From Cylindrospermum sp. NIES-4074 (lineage in GTDB: Bacteria > Cyanobacteriota > Cyanobacteriia > Cyanobacteriales > Nostocaceae), in NCBI GenBank assembly GCA_003994795.1, contig AP018271.1, forward strand, positions 62,001-126,000: 64,000 nucleotides of DNA, in the 5' to 3' direction. This document shows positions 15,701 through 24,900 of this stretch, one piece after another (within the stretch, counting starts at the first letter, position 1; each line of letters opens with the position of its first letter). The notes beneath the pieces were generated by a model that ran no database searches, had not been told where the DNA came from, and saw nothing but the letters and a program-made list of their open reading frames with translations. The position numbers were made by a program, and so were the translations under genes.

Positions 15701-16860
15701 ATAAATCTAGACTTGATAAAATATGCCCACAATGAGAGCAGGTTTTACTAGATGGATACCATTGATTGAGATAAACAACTTGTTTATTTTTCTTTTTGGC
15801 AACCCATTCTAATATCGGCAGAAATTCTCCAAAAGCTAAGTCTGATATTTTTCTCCCCCAAAGACGTTGCATACCCTTGAGGTTGAGAGTTTCAAAACAT
15901 AAAACATCAAACTTGTCTGTCAATTGATGAGCTAGTTTCCAGAACCAATCACGTCTGCGGTGACAAATATCTTCATGTTTACGAACTAAATTTTTTCTAG
16001 CTCGTTCACGATTATTTGACCCTCTAACTTTTTGAGAGTGGCTTCTATTAGCTTTTTTGATGGCATTTAGAGATTGTTTAAGAAATTGTGGAGAATCAAT
16101 TAAAGTTCCATCAGAGCAAGTCAGAAATGTCTTCAACCCAAAATCAAACCCCGCTATTTTACCAGTCGTTGACTTAATTTCTGGTTCCGACTCATTATCA
16201 ACTACAACCACCATAAATAATTCACCTAATGCGGTGCGTTTAATGGTTAATGTTTTGATTTTCCCTTCTATTTCTCTGGACTGCCAAAATTGATAAACTC
16301 GGTTTCCTATCTTAACTCTGTTGCTGCTTAAGAATTTATAACCAGCTTGTTTCAGTGTGAATGACTTGTATTTTTTAATTTTTTTAAATCCTGGTGGTCT
16401 CACTCCTTTCTTGTTGTGCTTGAAAAATAATTGGTATGCTTTTTCAATCCGTTGACAGATATCTTGTACTGCTTGAGAACCTATTGATTGCCAAAAAGAA
16501 TTGCGTTTTCGTAATTTGGCTATATGAGACTGAATTTTTGCACAGTTTAAGTGTTTGCCCCACATCTGGTAGTACCGTTTATGTAGAGCAATACAATGGT
16601 TATAAATCACCCCAGCGGCGTTAATCATCCGTTTGAGGTGTCTATTCCGCTTGTGTTCATACAGCTTAAACTTCAGTGTTTTCATGCTAGTATTATCTCA
16701 TAAAATCAGGGCAATATGACGGCATGAAAAACTAACAATTTAGATGTTTATAGGAGAAATACGAGATACTTGTAGCTCACTGCGCGCGAACAAGCCGAAC
16801 TTCAAGGGAATTCATCAGAAAATTCAAGAAAAGCCGTCCTAGAAGGACGGGGCTTTAAAC
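15510..16860 (-). mobile_element. IS200/IS605-family (IS1341-like) element carrying only tnpB
   Basis: The tnpB gene is bracketed by hairpins with related loops. On the 3' side, GCCCT-AGA-AGGGC lies at about 15533-15545, beside the GTTGACATACTC sequence often seen at the ends of these elements. On the 5' side, CCGTCCT-AGA-AGGACGG lies at 16834-16850. There is no tnpA. Exact ends cannot be fixed by eye because this family makes no target duplication. Confidence 0.6.
15561..16685 (-). CDS. tnpB: RNA-guided transposon nuclease TnpB
   Basis: A 374-residue OrfB/TnpB protein of normal length. The RuvC-like catalytic acidic residues are present: D in GFDFGLKTFLT near 178, E in LCFETLNLKGM near 263, and D in GRDENAAINI near 343. 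The zinc finger lies between the last two (CSHCGHI near 316 and CPSCQS near 335). The N-terminus (MKTLKFKLYEHKRNRHLKRM) is typical. TnpB is the ancestor-type RNA-guided nuclease that cleaves DNA next to a short target motif and helps retain IS200/IS605 elements. With all motifs intact it is probably active, though without tnpA the element depends on another copy to move. Confidence 0.9.
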   Translation of the reverse strand: MKTLKFKLYEHKRNRHLKRMINAAGVIYNHCIALHKRYYQMWGKHLNCAKIQSHIAKLRKRNSFWQSIGSQAVQDICQRIEKAYQLFFKHNKKGVRPPGFKKIKKYKSFTLKQAGYKFLSSNRVKIGNRVYQFWQSREIEGKIKTLTIKRTALGELFMVVVVDNESEPEIKSTTGKIAGFDFGLKTFLTCSDGTLIDSPQFLKQSLNAIKKANRSHSQKVRGSNNRERARKNLVRKHEDICHRRRDWFWKLAHQLTDKFDVLCFETLNLKGMQRLWGRKISDLAFGEFLPILEWVAKKKNKQVVYLNQWYPSSKTCSHCGHILSSLDLSVRQWRCPSCQSINGRDENAAINIQMVGASTIGLGDVRLATPAIAV

Positions 16861-17570
16861 CCATTTTTTCGGTAAAAAATGCGCGGATTTTTCCTTTTTT
16901 CTCCAGGGTGGTCAAGTCGATAATTACTTGTAAACCTTGTTTACATTGATGCCGTGTCCTCACCGCCCACCGCAGGCATCGATCGCTCTATTCTCAAATT
17001 TCGTTTGCTACCTACTTACCTGCGCGATATTGCTATTGTTTTAGTAATTTTAATAACTATCTAATTCGATGGCTGACCACTTTTAGTCTGTCACATTTTC
17101 GCGCTTTGTACTTACTTTTTCTTGGTTTATTCGGTTGGTGCAAGATGTGAGCCTCCAACTAGCGGCTTTGCAGCCAGCAAAATATGAAAGAAACACATTT
17201 ACCTGAATTGTCTGAAAGCCTTGCTGAATAAGCATTTTCAAATGTGTTTCTTGAAAGTATAGTGATCGCTAAATAAAAAATTGCTGCTTCGTGACTTTGC
17301 CAACAGATATAAGCACAAAAATCCGTTTAGCTGATAGCACAAAGCACTTACTTGAAGCATCGCCCAAAACAAAAGAGCAAAGCCAAAATTCAACTACAAT
17401 AATGCGTTTGGACGTGGCACCTGCTTTCGGAATGCTATATATTGATTCATTTGTGACGGTAGGCAATTCTATACCCTCTTTTAGTAGATATGTACTATAA
17501 TTTGCCTCTAATTGTGTTCGACAGATAACTTTGTCACGGCTGCACTTAGCATTCATTCATTGAGTTAGCA
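16861..17570. other. Gene-free stretch with a long inverted repeat
   Basis: No credible gene. Two overlapping frames near 17269-17556 (one on each strand) show no recognisable content. A 13-bp perfect inverted repeat, AAGAAACACATTT (17188-17200) and AAATGTGTTTCTT (17240-17252), could form a hairpin with a 39-base loop. A promoter for the helicase gene at 17571 should lie downstream of it. Confidence 0.4.
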
Positions 17571-19455
17571 ATGTCCACTTTACCCAACCCGGTTCCCCAA
17601 CAAATTCATGCCTACGCCCCGCAAGAAACGATTACTGGGGTAGTAGAACGGCTCACGTTTTATTCCGAGGAGTCCGGTTACACAGTGGCAAGATTAACTC
17701 GCTCTAACTCCCAAGATTTGACAACCATTGTCGGCAGCTTTGCTAATATTCAACCTGGGCAAACTCTACAACTAACTGGTTTTTGGCGGGAGCATCCCCA
17801 ATATGGACCCCAATTTCAAGTTATTAACTACAAAGAAACCAAACCAGCTACACTGACTGGGATTGAGAAGTACTTAGGGAGTGGGTTAATTAAAGGTGTG
17901 GGGCCAGTCACAGCCAAACGAATTGTTGCCCACTTTGGCACAGAAACACTGGAAATTATTGAACATCAGATTGAACGCTTAATCGAAGTAAACGGCATCG
18001 CCAAAAAACGCATCAAGCTCATCCAAACTGCCTGGGAAACTCAAAAAGCTATCAAAGAAGTGATGGTATTTCTGCAAGGTCATGGTGTTTCTACTACCTA
18101 TGCAGTCAAGATTTATAAACAGTATGGGGATAAAGCCATTGCTACAGTTACTCACAATCCCTACCAATTAGCGACTGACATCTACGGCATCGGTTTTATC
18201 ACAGCCGATAAAATTGCCAGAAATTTGGGAGTTGCACCTGATTCAGAATTTAGATACCGTGCTGGACTGATTCATGCTTTGAGTGAAGCTGCTGAAAATG
18301 GGCATTGTTATTTACCACAGCCAGAACTCATCGAGTCAGTGATTAAACTGCTGACTACAGATACGCATCAGCCGACAGAAGCTGCACTCGTGCAAATTAT
18401 TAAAGATATGGCTCTGAAAGATGAGTTAATTAAAGAGCGAGATGGCGATGTCTTACTTTGCTACAAGCCAACTTATTTTCACACTGAGGAAAATTTAGCC
18501 CAACTGATACATCAGCGTTTGAGTCAACCTGTTGTGACTGACATTCCCCGTGTCCGGGCTTGGCTAGGAAAATTTACAACTAGCCAAAAAATTACCCTCT
18601 CACCACAGCAACAGCTAGCCGTAGAGATGGCTGCTTATTCCCCAGTAATGATTCTCACCGGCGGTCCAGGCGTAGGTAAAACTTTCACTACCCACACCAT
18701 AGTTAGCTTGTGGAAGGCAATGGGTAAATCAATTGCGTTGGCTGCACCAACTGGTCGCGCAGCACAGCGTTTGAGCGAAATGACTGGGTTGGAAGCCAAG
18801 ACAATACATCGCTTATTAGAATTTGACCCAAAGACGATGGGGTTTAAACGCGGTAGTGACAATCCTTTGCCGCAAACAGCAATTATTGTTGATGAAGCTA
18901 GTATGCTGGATTTGTTTCTGGCGTACTTGTTGGTTAAAGCCGTAGCCGCAGGCGCACAACTTTTATTGGTGGGCGATATTGACCAGTTACCATCAGTGGG
19001 ACCAGGGAATGTACTAGCTGACTTGATCAATTCTGGTCAAGTGCCTGTAGCGCGGCTAACTCAGGTATTTCGCCAAGCGCAACAAAGTGCGATTATTACC
19101 GTCGCCCATCAAATTAACCGAGGTCAGTATCCAACGATTGAACCGATAAATGATAACCCAGTTTCTGACTGCTTGTGGCATGGTGGAGGACATCAACCAG
19201 AACATGGAGTGCAAACGATTTGCCAATTGGTTACAGATTTGATTCCGCGGTTAGGGTTTAACCCTACTAATGATGTGCAAGTGCTGTGTCCGATGACAAG
19301 GGGAATAGTCGGTACTCGCAATCTCAACAATGTTTTGCAGGAATTGATTAATCCTAAAAGTTCCGACAAAGTAGAGATTACCAGGGGTGGGATGACGTTG
19401 CGGGTGGGTGACCGGGTGATGCAGCAGACAAACGATTATCAAAGGGAAGTATTTA
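17571..19455 (+). pseudogene. recD2: RecD2-type helicase, 5' part (split by IS630)
   Basis: The N-terminal 628 codons of an SF1B helicase of the RecD2/YrrC type. The OB-like start (TGVVERLTFYSEESGYTVARL) is followed by a helix-hairpin-helix region (LGSGLIKGVGPVTAKRIVAHFG near 100-121), then Walker A LTGGPGVGKT near 362 and Walker B AIIVDEASML near 440. The frame is interrupted by an IS630 copy at a TA dinucleotide (19454-19455). Joining 19455 to 20523 gives a single 2241-base frame (746 residues), normal for the family. RecD2 enzymes unwind DNA 5' to 3' in repair and recombination. As it stands the protein lacks helicase motifs V and VI and is presumably inactive. Confidence 0.85.
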
Positions 19456-20520
19456 CAGCAATTTGAGATCAAACACGCCACAAAGATCGTAAACTTTAAA
19501 AATGTAAAAAAAGAAGATTATTGAGAAATGGCAGCATATTCCATTGACTTGCGAAAGAAGATATTAAGTGCGTGGCAAAACCAAGAAGGTACGCAGAGAG
19601 AGTTAGCGGAAAGATTTAAAGTTAGTTTATCATTTATCCGTGACTTTTTGCGTCGGTATCGAGAGACGGGGGAGATAACTGCCAGATCCCAAGGAGGAGA
19701 TCGGCGCTCAAAGCTTAAAGATAAAGAGCAAGAATTATTAAAGATAATGGTGACAGAGCAAAATGATCTATATTTGCGAGAAATTCAAGCAGCAATCAAA
19801 GAGCGCGCATGTATAGAAGTAAGTATATCAAGTTTGTCCCGTACTCTCAACCGCTTAAAATTAAATCGTAAAAAAAAACTTTAGTAGCGACTGAGCAAGC
19901 GACAGAACGAGTACAAGAATTGCGCCATGAATTTCGGCGTTGGTTAGATACTATAGATGTTAGAAACCTGGTATTCATCGATGAAACAGGTGTAAATCTA
20001 GCTATGACAAGACACTATGGTAGGTGTGAAGGTGGAGTCAGAGTCTATGATAATCGCCCAGGAAATAAAGGTAAAAACATGACTGTAATTGCAGCTATGA
20101 GCGATGAAGGCTTAATTGCCACTATGACTTTCCCCGGTAGTTTGAATACGGCTAGTTTTTTAGTTTTTATCGAGCAAATATTACTACCTCAGTTGTGGCG
20201 GGGAGCAATTGTAGTGATGGATAATTTACCTGTACATTATGCTAATACGGCAAAAGCAATAATAGAATCTGTTGGCGCTAAAATTAAGTTTTTGCCTCCA
20301 TACTCGCCTGATTTATCACCAATCGAATTATGTTGGTCAAAGTTAAAAGAAATTCTTCGTTCTGCTAAAACTCGCACATTTGATACTCTTAATGAAGCAA
20401 TCACTATGGCTGTTAATACTATTACTGATGAAAATGCGCTAAATTGGTTTCATCATTGTGGTCTATTTTTTGACCCTATTAGAAAGCTATTCCTGTAGTG
20501 GGTTTGATCGCAAACTGCTG
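19456..20520 (+). mobile_element. IS630-family insertion sequence, copy 1 (1065 bp)
   Basis: The ends are CAGCAATTTGAGATCAAAC and, reverse complemented, CAGCAGTTTGCGATCAAAC (17 of 19 match). It is flanked by a duplicated TA (19454-19455 and 20521-20522), the target signature of IS630/Tc1/mariner elements. It carries a transposase in two overlapping frames. It looks identical to the copy at 47670-48734, in the same orientation. Confidence 0.9.
19528..20498 (+). CDS. IS630-family transposase (two frames joined by -1 frameshift)
   Basis: The first frame (19528-19884, 118 residues) carries the helix-turn-helix DNA-binding region (LAERFKVSLSFIRDFLRRYR). The second (methionine at 19920, stop at 20498) carries the DDE catalytic domain: VFIDETGVN, VVMDNLPVHY and PYSPDLSPIELCWSKLK. 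They meet at a run of nine As (19870-19878); a -1 slip there continues as TLVATEQATERVQELRHEF. The fused product of about 322 residues is normal for IS630. The same arrangement in both copies shows the frameshift is a regular feature and not damage. Confidence 0.85.
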
Positions 20521-20522
20521 TA

Positions 20523-20878
20523 ATGGTGATTTGGGCATGATCACTGCGATCGACACTGTGGAACAAGAAGTGAATGTGCAATATTCAGAACGGATTGTGA
20601 CTTACGATTACGCTGACCTGAATGAAATTACCTTGGCTTGGAGTGTTTCTATCCATAAGTCCCAAGGGTCTGAGTATCCGGTAGTCATTCTGCCTTTATA
20701 TATGCAGCATTATATGATGCTGAGTCGTAATTTGCTTTACACAGGTCTAACTCGTGCGAAAAAGTTAGCAATTGTGATTGGGTCGAAAAAGGCGATTTCT
20801 TTGGCTGTACGTTCTACTGATGATGTGCAACGATACACGCGCTTACAGCAGCGGTTAGTATCGTTACGTGCGGCTTAA
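20523..20878 (+). pseudogene. recD2: RecD2-type helicase, 3' part (split by IS630)
   Basis: The remaining 118 codons of the helicase. They read NGDLGMITAIDTVEQEVNVQ, then LAWSVSIHKSQGSEYPVVILPL (motif V region) and LLYTGLTRAKKLAIVIGS (motif VI), the usual C-terminus of RecD2. The first codon (AAT) spans the IS insertion site and is completed by the TA of the 5' part. No start codon or ribosome-binding site of its own. Confidence 0.85.
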
Positions 20879-21121
20879 TGAACTACGTAATGAGTTGAGA
20901 ATGTTTGATTTTTACCGCATTATAAATTCGGCTCTTCAGTACGTAGGGCTTGCTAAAACTGCCCAATTAAATCTCAAAATGCCTGCCAATACTGGGTAAT
21001 CAGCGTTATTGCTAACGGTTTTTAATTTTTAGTCACTTTGAGCGGTTTAGGCGGGATTTGAAAGCACAATTTTGGTGTTTAACTAAAAGTTTGGCATAAC
21101 AGGTACTGAAGAGCCAAAAGT

Positions 21122-22240
21122 TTATCCGATTAACTTACCAATTTCATTTAATTTCTGTGACAAGATTTCTTGTAAAGATTGAAGTTGTTCACGACTAGCA
21201 TTAGCTAAAGTCATCTCAGATAATCCACTACTGATTTTTTGAATAATTCCTTTTATTTCTTTTGATTCCGATTGTTCTGATGTTAAATACTTAGCTTTAA
21301 TGCCCTTAACTAAATCGCGTGTTTCAGGTACAGTTAAATTTTCTTTTAACACCTGCTCTGTTGCTTTTATTCGTTCTATAGCTGCCTCTTGTTCCGAAAT
21401 TTTCAATATTTTTGATGACAATGTTGCTAACGCCAATGCGTGAGCGCCTTTCAGTTCTTTGTGACGAATTGCTTTTTTTAAATCTTCTGGCAAAGATAAC
21501 ATTGGTAAAAGATTGGACTTAACAGAAGCAGGATTCAACCCAAATTCTAAGAACACTAAAAATAAAGCTTGCTCCTCGTTAATAATACCCAGTACTTCTA
21601 AACCTTGCTGTTGCTCCTCACTACTAGCAATTAATAACTTTGTTAGTTCCTTGACTTGATTATTACGTTCAAGCCGCTTAAGTACAGCACCAAGAGTTGT
21701 AGCCACCTCATCAATTTCTAAACCAGTTGATTTGGTGATCTCTTTAAATATTGCTTCTGCCTTATCTAGCGGATTTAAATCTTCAAAACCTAAAAAAGTC
21801 AATAACGATGATTGGTCTAAATCCTGTGGCTGAGGTACGATTAATGCTCGAATCGTCTCCCATCCTAATAGCTTTGCTCCTGACCAACGTAACTGTCCGT
21901 CCAAGAGCATATAACGACCGTTATCTTGAGGAACTAAAATAACTGGTGTAATCTGCCCATGTTTTTTTAGTAATCTCGCTTTTGCCTGAATAGACTCTTG
22001 TGTAATAGTTTGTCTTGGCTGGTTAGGGTTAGGGTCAATTAAACCTGTATCAATGGCAATCTCACCTGTTTGCGTTTGCAACTGTTCGCGCAGTTTGGCG
22101 ATTTCTGTCTCTAATTCTGGCGATCGCAATGCACGTAACCTTTCTACTTCAGCTTGCAAATCCGTAATTCTTTGTTCTTGATCGGTTTTCTGTACTGCCC
22201 CTTTGAATTTATCGCCTATCTGTGGTAATACTTTTGCCAT
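21122..22240 (-). CDS. parB: ParB-family plasmid partition protein
   Basis: 372 residues from the ATG complement at 22238-22240 (MAKVLPQIGDKFKGAV); a longer frame from 22297 would run into an adjoining hairpin repeat and is less likely. A coiled-coil head (ITDLQAEVERLRALRSPELETEIAKLREQL) precedes the ParB/Srx core: LIDPNPNQPRQTITQESIQA, then LKKHGQITPVILVP and LLDGQLRWSGAKLLGW. The helical C-terminal half probably carries the helix-turn-helix and dimerisation parts. It acts with ParA in plasmid partition. The pair is separated by a hairpin-rich 300-bp stretch, unusual for a par operon. Confidence 0.85.
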   Translation of the reverse strand: MAKVLPQIGDKFKGAVQKTDQEQRITDLQAEVERLRALRSPELETEIAKLREQLQTQTGEIAIDTGLIDPNPNQPRQTITQESIQAKARLLKKHGQITPVILVPQDNGRYMLLDGQLRWSGAKLLGWETIRALIVPQPQDLDQSSLLTFLGFEDLNPLDKAEAIFKEITKSTGLEIDEVATTLGAVLKRLERNNQVKELTKLLIASSEEQQQGLEVLGIINEEQALFLVFLEFGLNPASVKSNLLPMLSLPEDLKKAIRHKELKGAHALALATLSSKILKISEQEAAIERIKATEQVLKENLTVPETRDLVKGIKAKYLTSEQSESKEIKGIIQKISSGLSEMTLANASREQLQSLQEILSQKLNEIGKLIG

Positions 22241-22254
22241 AAGAAAATAACCTG

Positions 22255-22556
22255 GTAAGTGTGGGAACCACGCGGCTTCAGCCCGTGGAGGAAACACGAC
22301 TCAGGCAGTTTTAACTGCCGTGACTATTAACCCAGTTGCGCGTTTCAATAACTGAGTTTTGTTGAAGCTAAACTGTCCCCTCGCCCACCTGATCTAGAAT
22401 GTCTTGCCTTAACGCAACGCCTCAACAAAAAGGCTTGCAGTATATCCAAACTGGGGAAGTATTTGGAAGTGCGTATCAAAATCAGGCTCAGTGGGCTAGT
22501 CAAACACGTAAAGTTTGTTCTTTACAAGCCCCGTGACTTTAGTTCGGGGTTAGTGA
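22255..22556. mobile_element. Putative palindrome-associated (IS200/IS605-like) remnant between parA and parB
   Basis: The stretch has a hairpin at each end: CCACG-C-GGCTTCAGCC-CGTGG at about 22268-22288 and CCCCG-TGACTTTAGTT-CGGGG at about 22530-22549. Both are of the kind that mark IS200/IS605 ends. No gene lies between them. The simplest reading is a transposase-less element inserted in the parAB operon; boundaries are approximate. Confidence 0.4.
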
Positions 22557-23342
22557 CTATTTTTCCTTAATTAATGCAATAACATCATCAACAATTAACT
22601 TGAAATCTTTGCAAGCAGGATGCTTGGGACGATACTTGTGTAATGGTAATCCATAGGCACTAGCATTTTTAAACTCGTTAGAACTCCGGATTTTTGGATA
22701 CAACTTTATCCCTAATCTCTCAGCAATTGCAGGTAACTGTGCCAGGTATTGCCTGTGCATAGCTACTACTCCGTTATACATACTGGGAACAAACCCTAAA
22801 ATTGGTGGACGTGGTTCCAGTTGTAACTCGTCACTTGTGGAAATACACCATTCAACTAACTCTGCCGAACCAGAAATAGCTTTCATCTCTAACTGTACTG
22901 GAACCAAAACATGAGTAGCAGCAGCTAAAGCATTGACATTTAGCATACCCAAAGTTGCAGGACAGTCCAAAATAATTAAGTTGTGAGGTAATGAATATTT
23001 ATTTAGTTTGTCCGCTAGACTATATTCTCCACGTTTTCTGATAACTAGTTCATTAGCTATTTCAGCCAACAAGGGATGTCCTTGACACACCTCAACTTTA
23101 GAATCCCAAACTGGTACTAATGACCAATCACCTTTAAAATCCTTAGACAGTAACTCTACTGTAGTTAAATTGGCTTCGGCTGGGGACAAACCACAAAACA
23201 CATCCAATGACCGTTGGGGGTCTAAATCTAACATAGCTACTGTATAACCCCGCTTACTTACTTCATAGGCAATATGTGTGCTGATGGTAGACTTACCTAC
23301 TCCACCAGCATTAGCCAAGAGCGCGAGAACTATCTGTTTCAT
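22557..23342 (-). CDS. parA: ParA-family partition ATPase
   Basis: 261 residues from the ATG complement at 23340-23342. The deviant Walker A (ANAGGVGKSTIS, residues 11-22) lies close to the N-terminus, as in small (type Ib-like) ParA proteins without an N-terminal DNA-binding domain. MLDLDPQRSLDVF (Walker A') is near 37 and LIILDCPATLGMLN (Walker B) near 121. It moves plasmid copies over the nucleoid with ParB. Two palindromes lie 39-108 bases upstream of the start and are likely operators or partition sites. Confidence 0.9.
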   Translation of the reverse strand: MKQIVLALLANAGGVGKSTISTHIAYEVSKRGYTVAMLDLDPQRSLDVFCGLSPAEANLTTVELLSKDFKGDWSLVPVWDSKVEVCQGHPLLAEIANELVIRKRGEYSLADKLNKYSLPHNLIILDCPATLGMLNVNALAAATHVLVPVQLEMKAISGSAELVEWCISTSDELQLEPRPPILGFVPSMYNGVVAMHRQYLAQLPAIAERLGIKLYPKIRSSNEFKNASAYGLPLHKYRPKHPACKDFKLIVDDVIALIKEK

Positions 23343-23380
23343 AAAAATTACTTAAGCTTAGTTTCACTATATCAATTCTT

Positions 23381-23450
23381 TGTCGGATTTTAAAATTCGA
23401 CAAAAATAAGTTTGAGAATTTTAACAGATGTCGGATTTTAAAATTCGACA
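23381..23450. promoter_or_regulatory. Paired palindromes upstream of parA: candidate parS/operator
   Basis: Two identical 22-bp sites (23381-23402 and 23429-23450) each consist of TGTCG, an ATTTTAAAAT-centred core and CGACA; their centres are 48 bp apart, about 4.5 helical turns. They lie between parA and a divergent small reading frame and overlap the latter's start. This is the expected place for ParB binding or for autoregulation of parA. Confidence 0.6.
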
Positions 23451-23550
23451 GGATCTGAAAAAAGCAAAACGAGCCAGCATGGATGAAGAGTATATGCTGA
23501 AAATTTTACAAGCTTCGATTCCTCTACACTCTAACTCATCTCAAGTATAA
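23428..23550 (+). CDS. Possible 40-residue protein divergent from parA
   Basis: The frame starts at ATG 23428, overlapping the second palindrome, and encodes MSDFKIRQDLKKAKRASMDEE followed by a short tail to TAA at 23548-23550. The charged helical composition is protein-like. No strong ribosome-binding site. If real, it would be controlled by the same operator as parA. Confidence 0.3.
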   Translation: MSDFKIRQDLKKAKRASMDEEYMLKILQASIPLHSNSSQV

Positions 23551-24089
23551 ATTTTCTTGCGTTTACCCTGCCTGAAGAGCGCGATCGCAGTAGTTCACCT
23601 GTAGAGAAATACCAAGAGCTATCACCGCATGAGTTTTGTTTTAATGGATAAAAGCATTGCTCGACCTTAACACTGTATCTTATTATTTAATTCTGACACA
23701 TTGTGCCTAATTTTTTAGCCTCCTCATTCCACGTATACGTCACATACTTGTAGTCTTGTCGGTATTTGTACAGGTTTGTCTATTAAATTGTCAACTTAGG
23801 ACAAGCTCAATTACTTTACTTGCCATTGCTCGTTTTCATGGGTAACTTTTTGCATCTTAGCTTTTGATGACGAGTTTTCAATGGTTGGGGTAAACATAAT
23901 TACTCACTTTGTGGAATTGATTTTTAATGGCTACGCCAAAGCTGAATAAAAAATAGTCATTCTCATCGCTTTGTAGAACTAGATGTAAACGGCTACGCCG
24001 AAGCAAAAGTGAGAGTTGCAGTGACCAAACACACGCTTCAAACCCAACTGCAATTCTCCTCAAACTATCACAAACATTCGGAGTCAATC
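23551..24089. other. Gene-free stretch
   Basis: No credible gene. It contains two copies of a short repeat with GGCTACGCC(G/A)AAGC at about 23928 and 23991, also seen near 24858 and 29228, which is a common cyanobacterial interspersed motif. A promoter for the gene at 24090 should lie here. Confidence 0.35.
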
Positions 24090-24539
24090 ATGGACATTCA
24101 ATCTACTCTTAGTCTCCTCATCCAAGTACTCGTTATGAGCTTTGTTGCGCTGATGGTTTTCGATTTCGTTGCGGGATTATGGGCTGTCCCCTTACCACCA
24201 GTCGGATGGCAACCGCCCGTTATTGAACAGTCCACAATTTCCGCCACCGCACCACAACCCAGCCCACAGTCGGAAATCCAACAAGCCACTTCCGAAGCGA
24301 TCGCATTTGAGGAAATACCCGACCCCTGGACTCTAGAGCCACAATCCCCTCACCAATCTGCTCCAGCCCCAGCAGTTATTGTCCCATTCCCCACTTTCCA
24401 ACTACTCCCACCAGCCCAAATACCACAACAAGCACAGCCGACCAAACGTAAACGGACTGCAAAATCGTCCACTTCTAAGAAATCTGCCTCAACTAGTACC
24501 AAGCGCCAGTCTACCAAATCGCGCCAGATAACTGCTTAG
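24090..24539 (+). CDS. Membrane-anchored proline-rich protein
   Basis: 149 residues from ATG 24090, with GGAG seven bases upstream; the frame is open further upstream, but the N-terminus then makes a clean membrane helix (LSLLIQVLVMSFVALMVFDFVAGLWAV). The middle is rich in Pro/Gln/Ala (PQPSPQSEIQQATSE), and the tail is Lys/Ser/Thr-rich and very basic (RKRTAKSSTSKKSASTSTKR). Such a tail could bind DNA or lie against the membrane. No family recognised. A MITE follows 14 bases after the stop. Confidence 0.55.
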   Translation: MDIQSTLSLLIQVLVMSFVALMVFDFVAGLWAVPLPPVGWQPPVIEQSTISATAPQPSPQSEIQQATSEAIAFEEIPDPWTLEPQSPHQSAPAPAVIVPFPTFQLLPPAQIPQQAQPTKRKRTAKSSTSKKSASTSTKRQSTKSRQITA

Positions 24540-24553
24540 TCCCAAGAATTTAT

Positions 24554-24702
24554 CTGACTTTTCACGGGAAGTCCTAAAACCCCCGTCAAGACAGGGGGTA
24601 GGGGATAGGGTGTAGGGTGTAGGGAAAAAGAAGAAAGCCTTACTACACCCCACACCCCACACCCCACACCCTCTGACTTTTTCACATACCGTGAAAAGTC
24701 AG
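24554..24702. mobile_element. MITE copy A (149 bp)
   Basis: Ends CTGACTTTTCACGG and (right end) CCGTGAAAAGTCAG are inverted repeats. A 10-bp direct repeat AAGAATTTAT flanks it (24544-24553 and 24703-24712). The middle has GTGTAGG-type heptamers facing CCCACAC heptamers, so the whole can fold on itself. Related copies lie at 59066-59214 and 62993-63127. No coding capacity. Confidence 0.85.
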
Positions 24703-24900
24703 AAGAATTTATGGGCTATCTCCATCCCCACGTTCTTTCCGGCGATGCCTGCTTACACCAATGCCCCTGTTATTTTCCGGGGGCTAAATCAACTAGAGCG
24801 TCCCTATCTTCACAAAAAAACTGCGATCGCTCTAGTTGATTTGATGACTCCAACAAACGGCTACGCCGAAGCGAAATTGATGTATATCTATATATAATGT
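24703..24900. other. Non-coding leader before the methylase/helicase gene
   Basis: Contains an interspersed GGCTACGCCGAAGC motif at about 24858 and one HIP1 site. A 68-codon frame across the MITE end (24691-24897) is an artefact of the insertion. Confidence 0.3.

Noticed and set aside
17269-17556. Opposing small frames (95 and 69 codons)
   Set aside because: Neither has a plausible start signal or protein-like composition.
17571-20878. RecD2 frame considered as a TraA-type relaxase/helicase
   Set aside because: The N-terminus has the OB and helix-hairpin-helix pattern of RecD2 and no relaxase HUH motif.
24691-24897. 68-codon frame after MITE copy A
   Set aside because: Begins inside the MITE and runs through interspersed repeat sequence; artefact.
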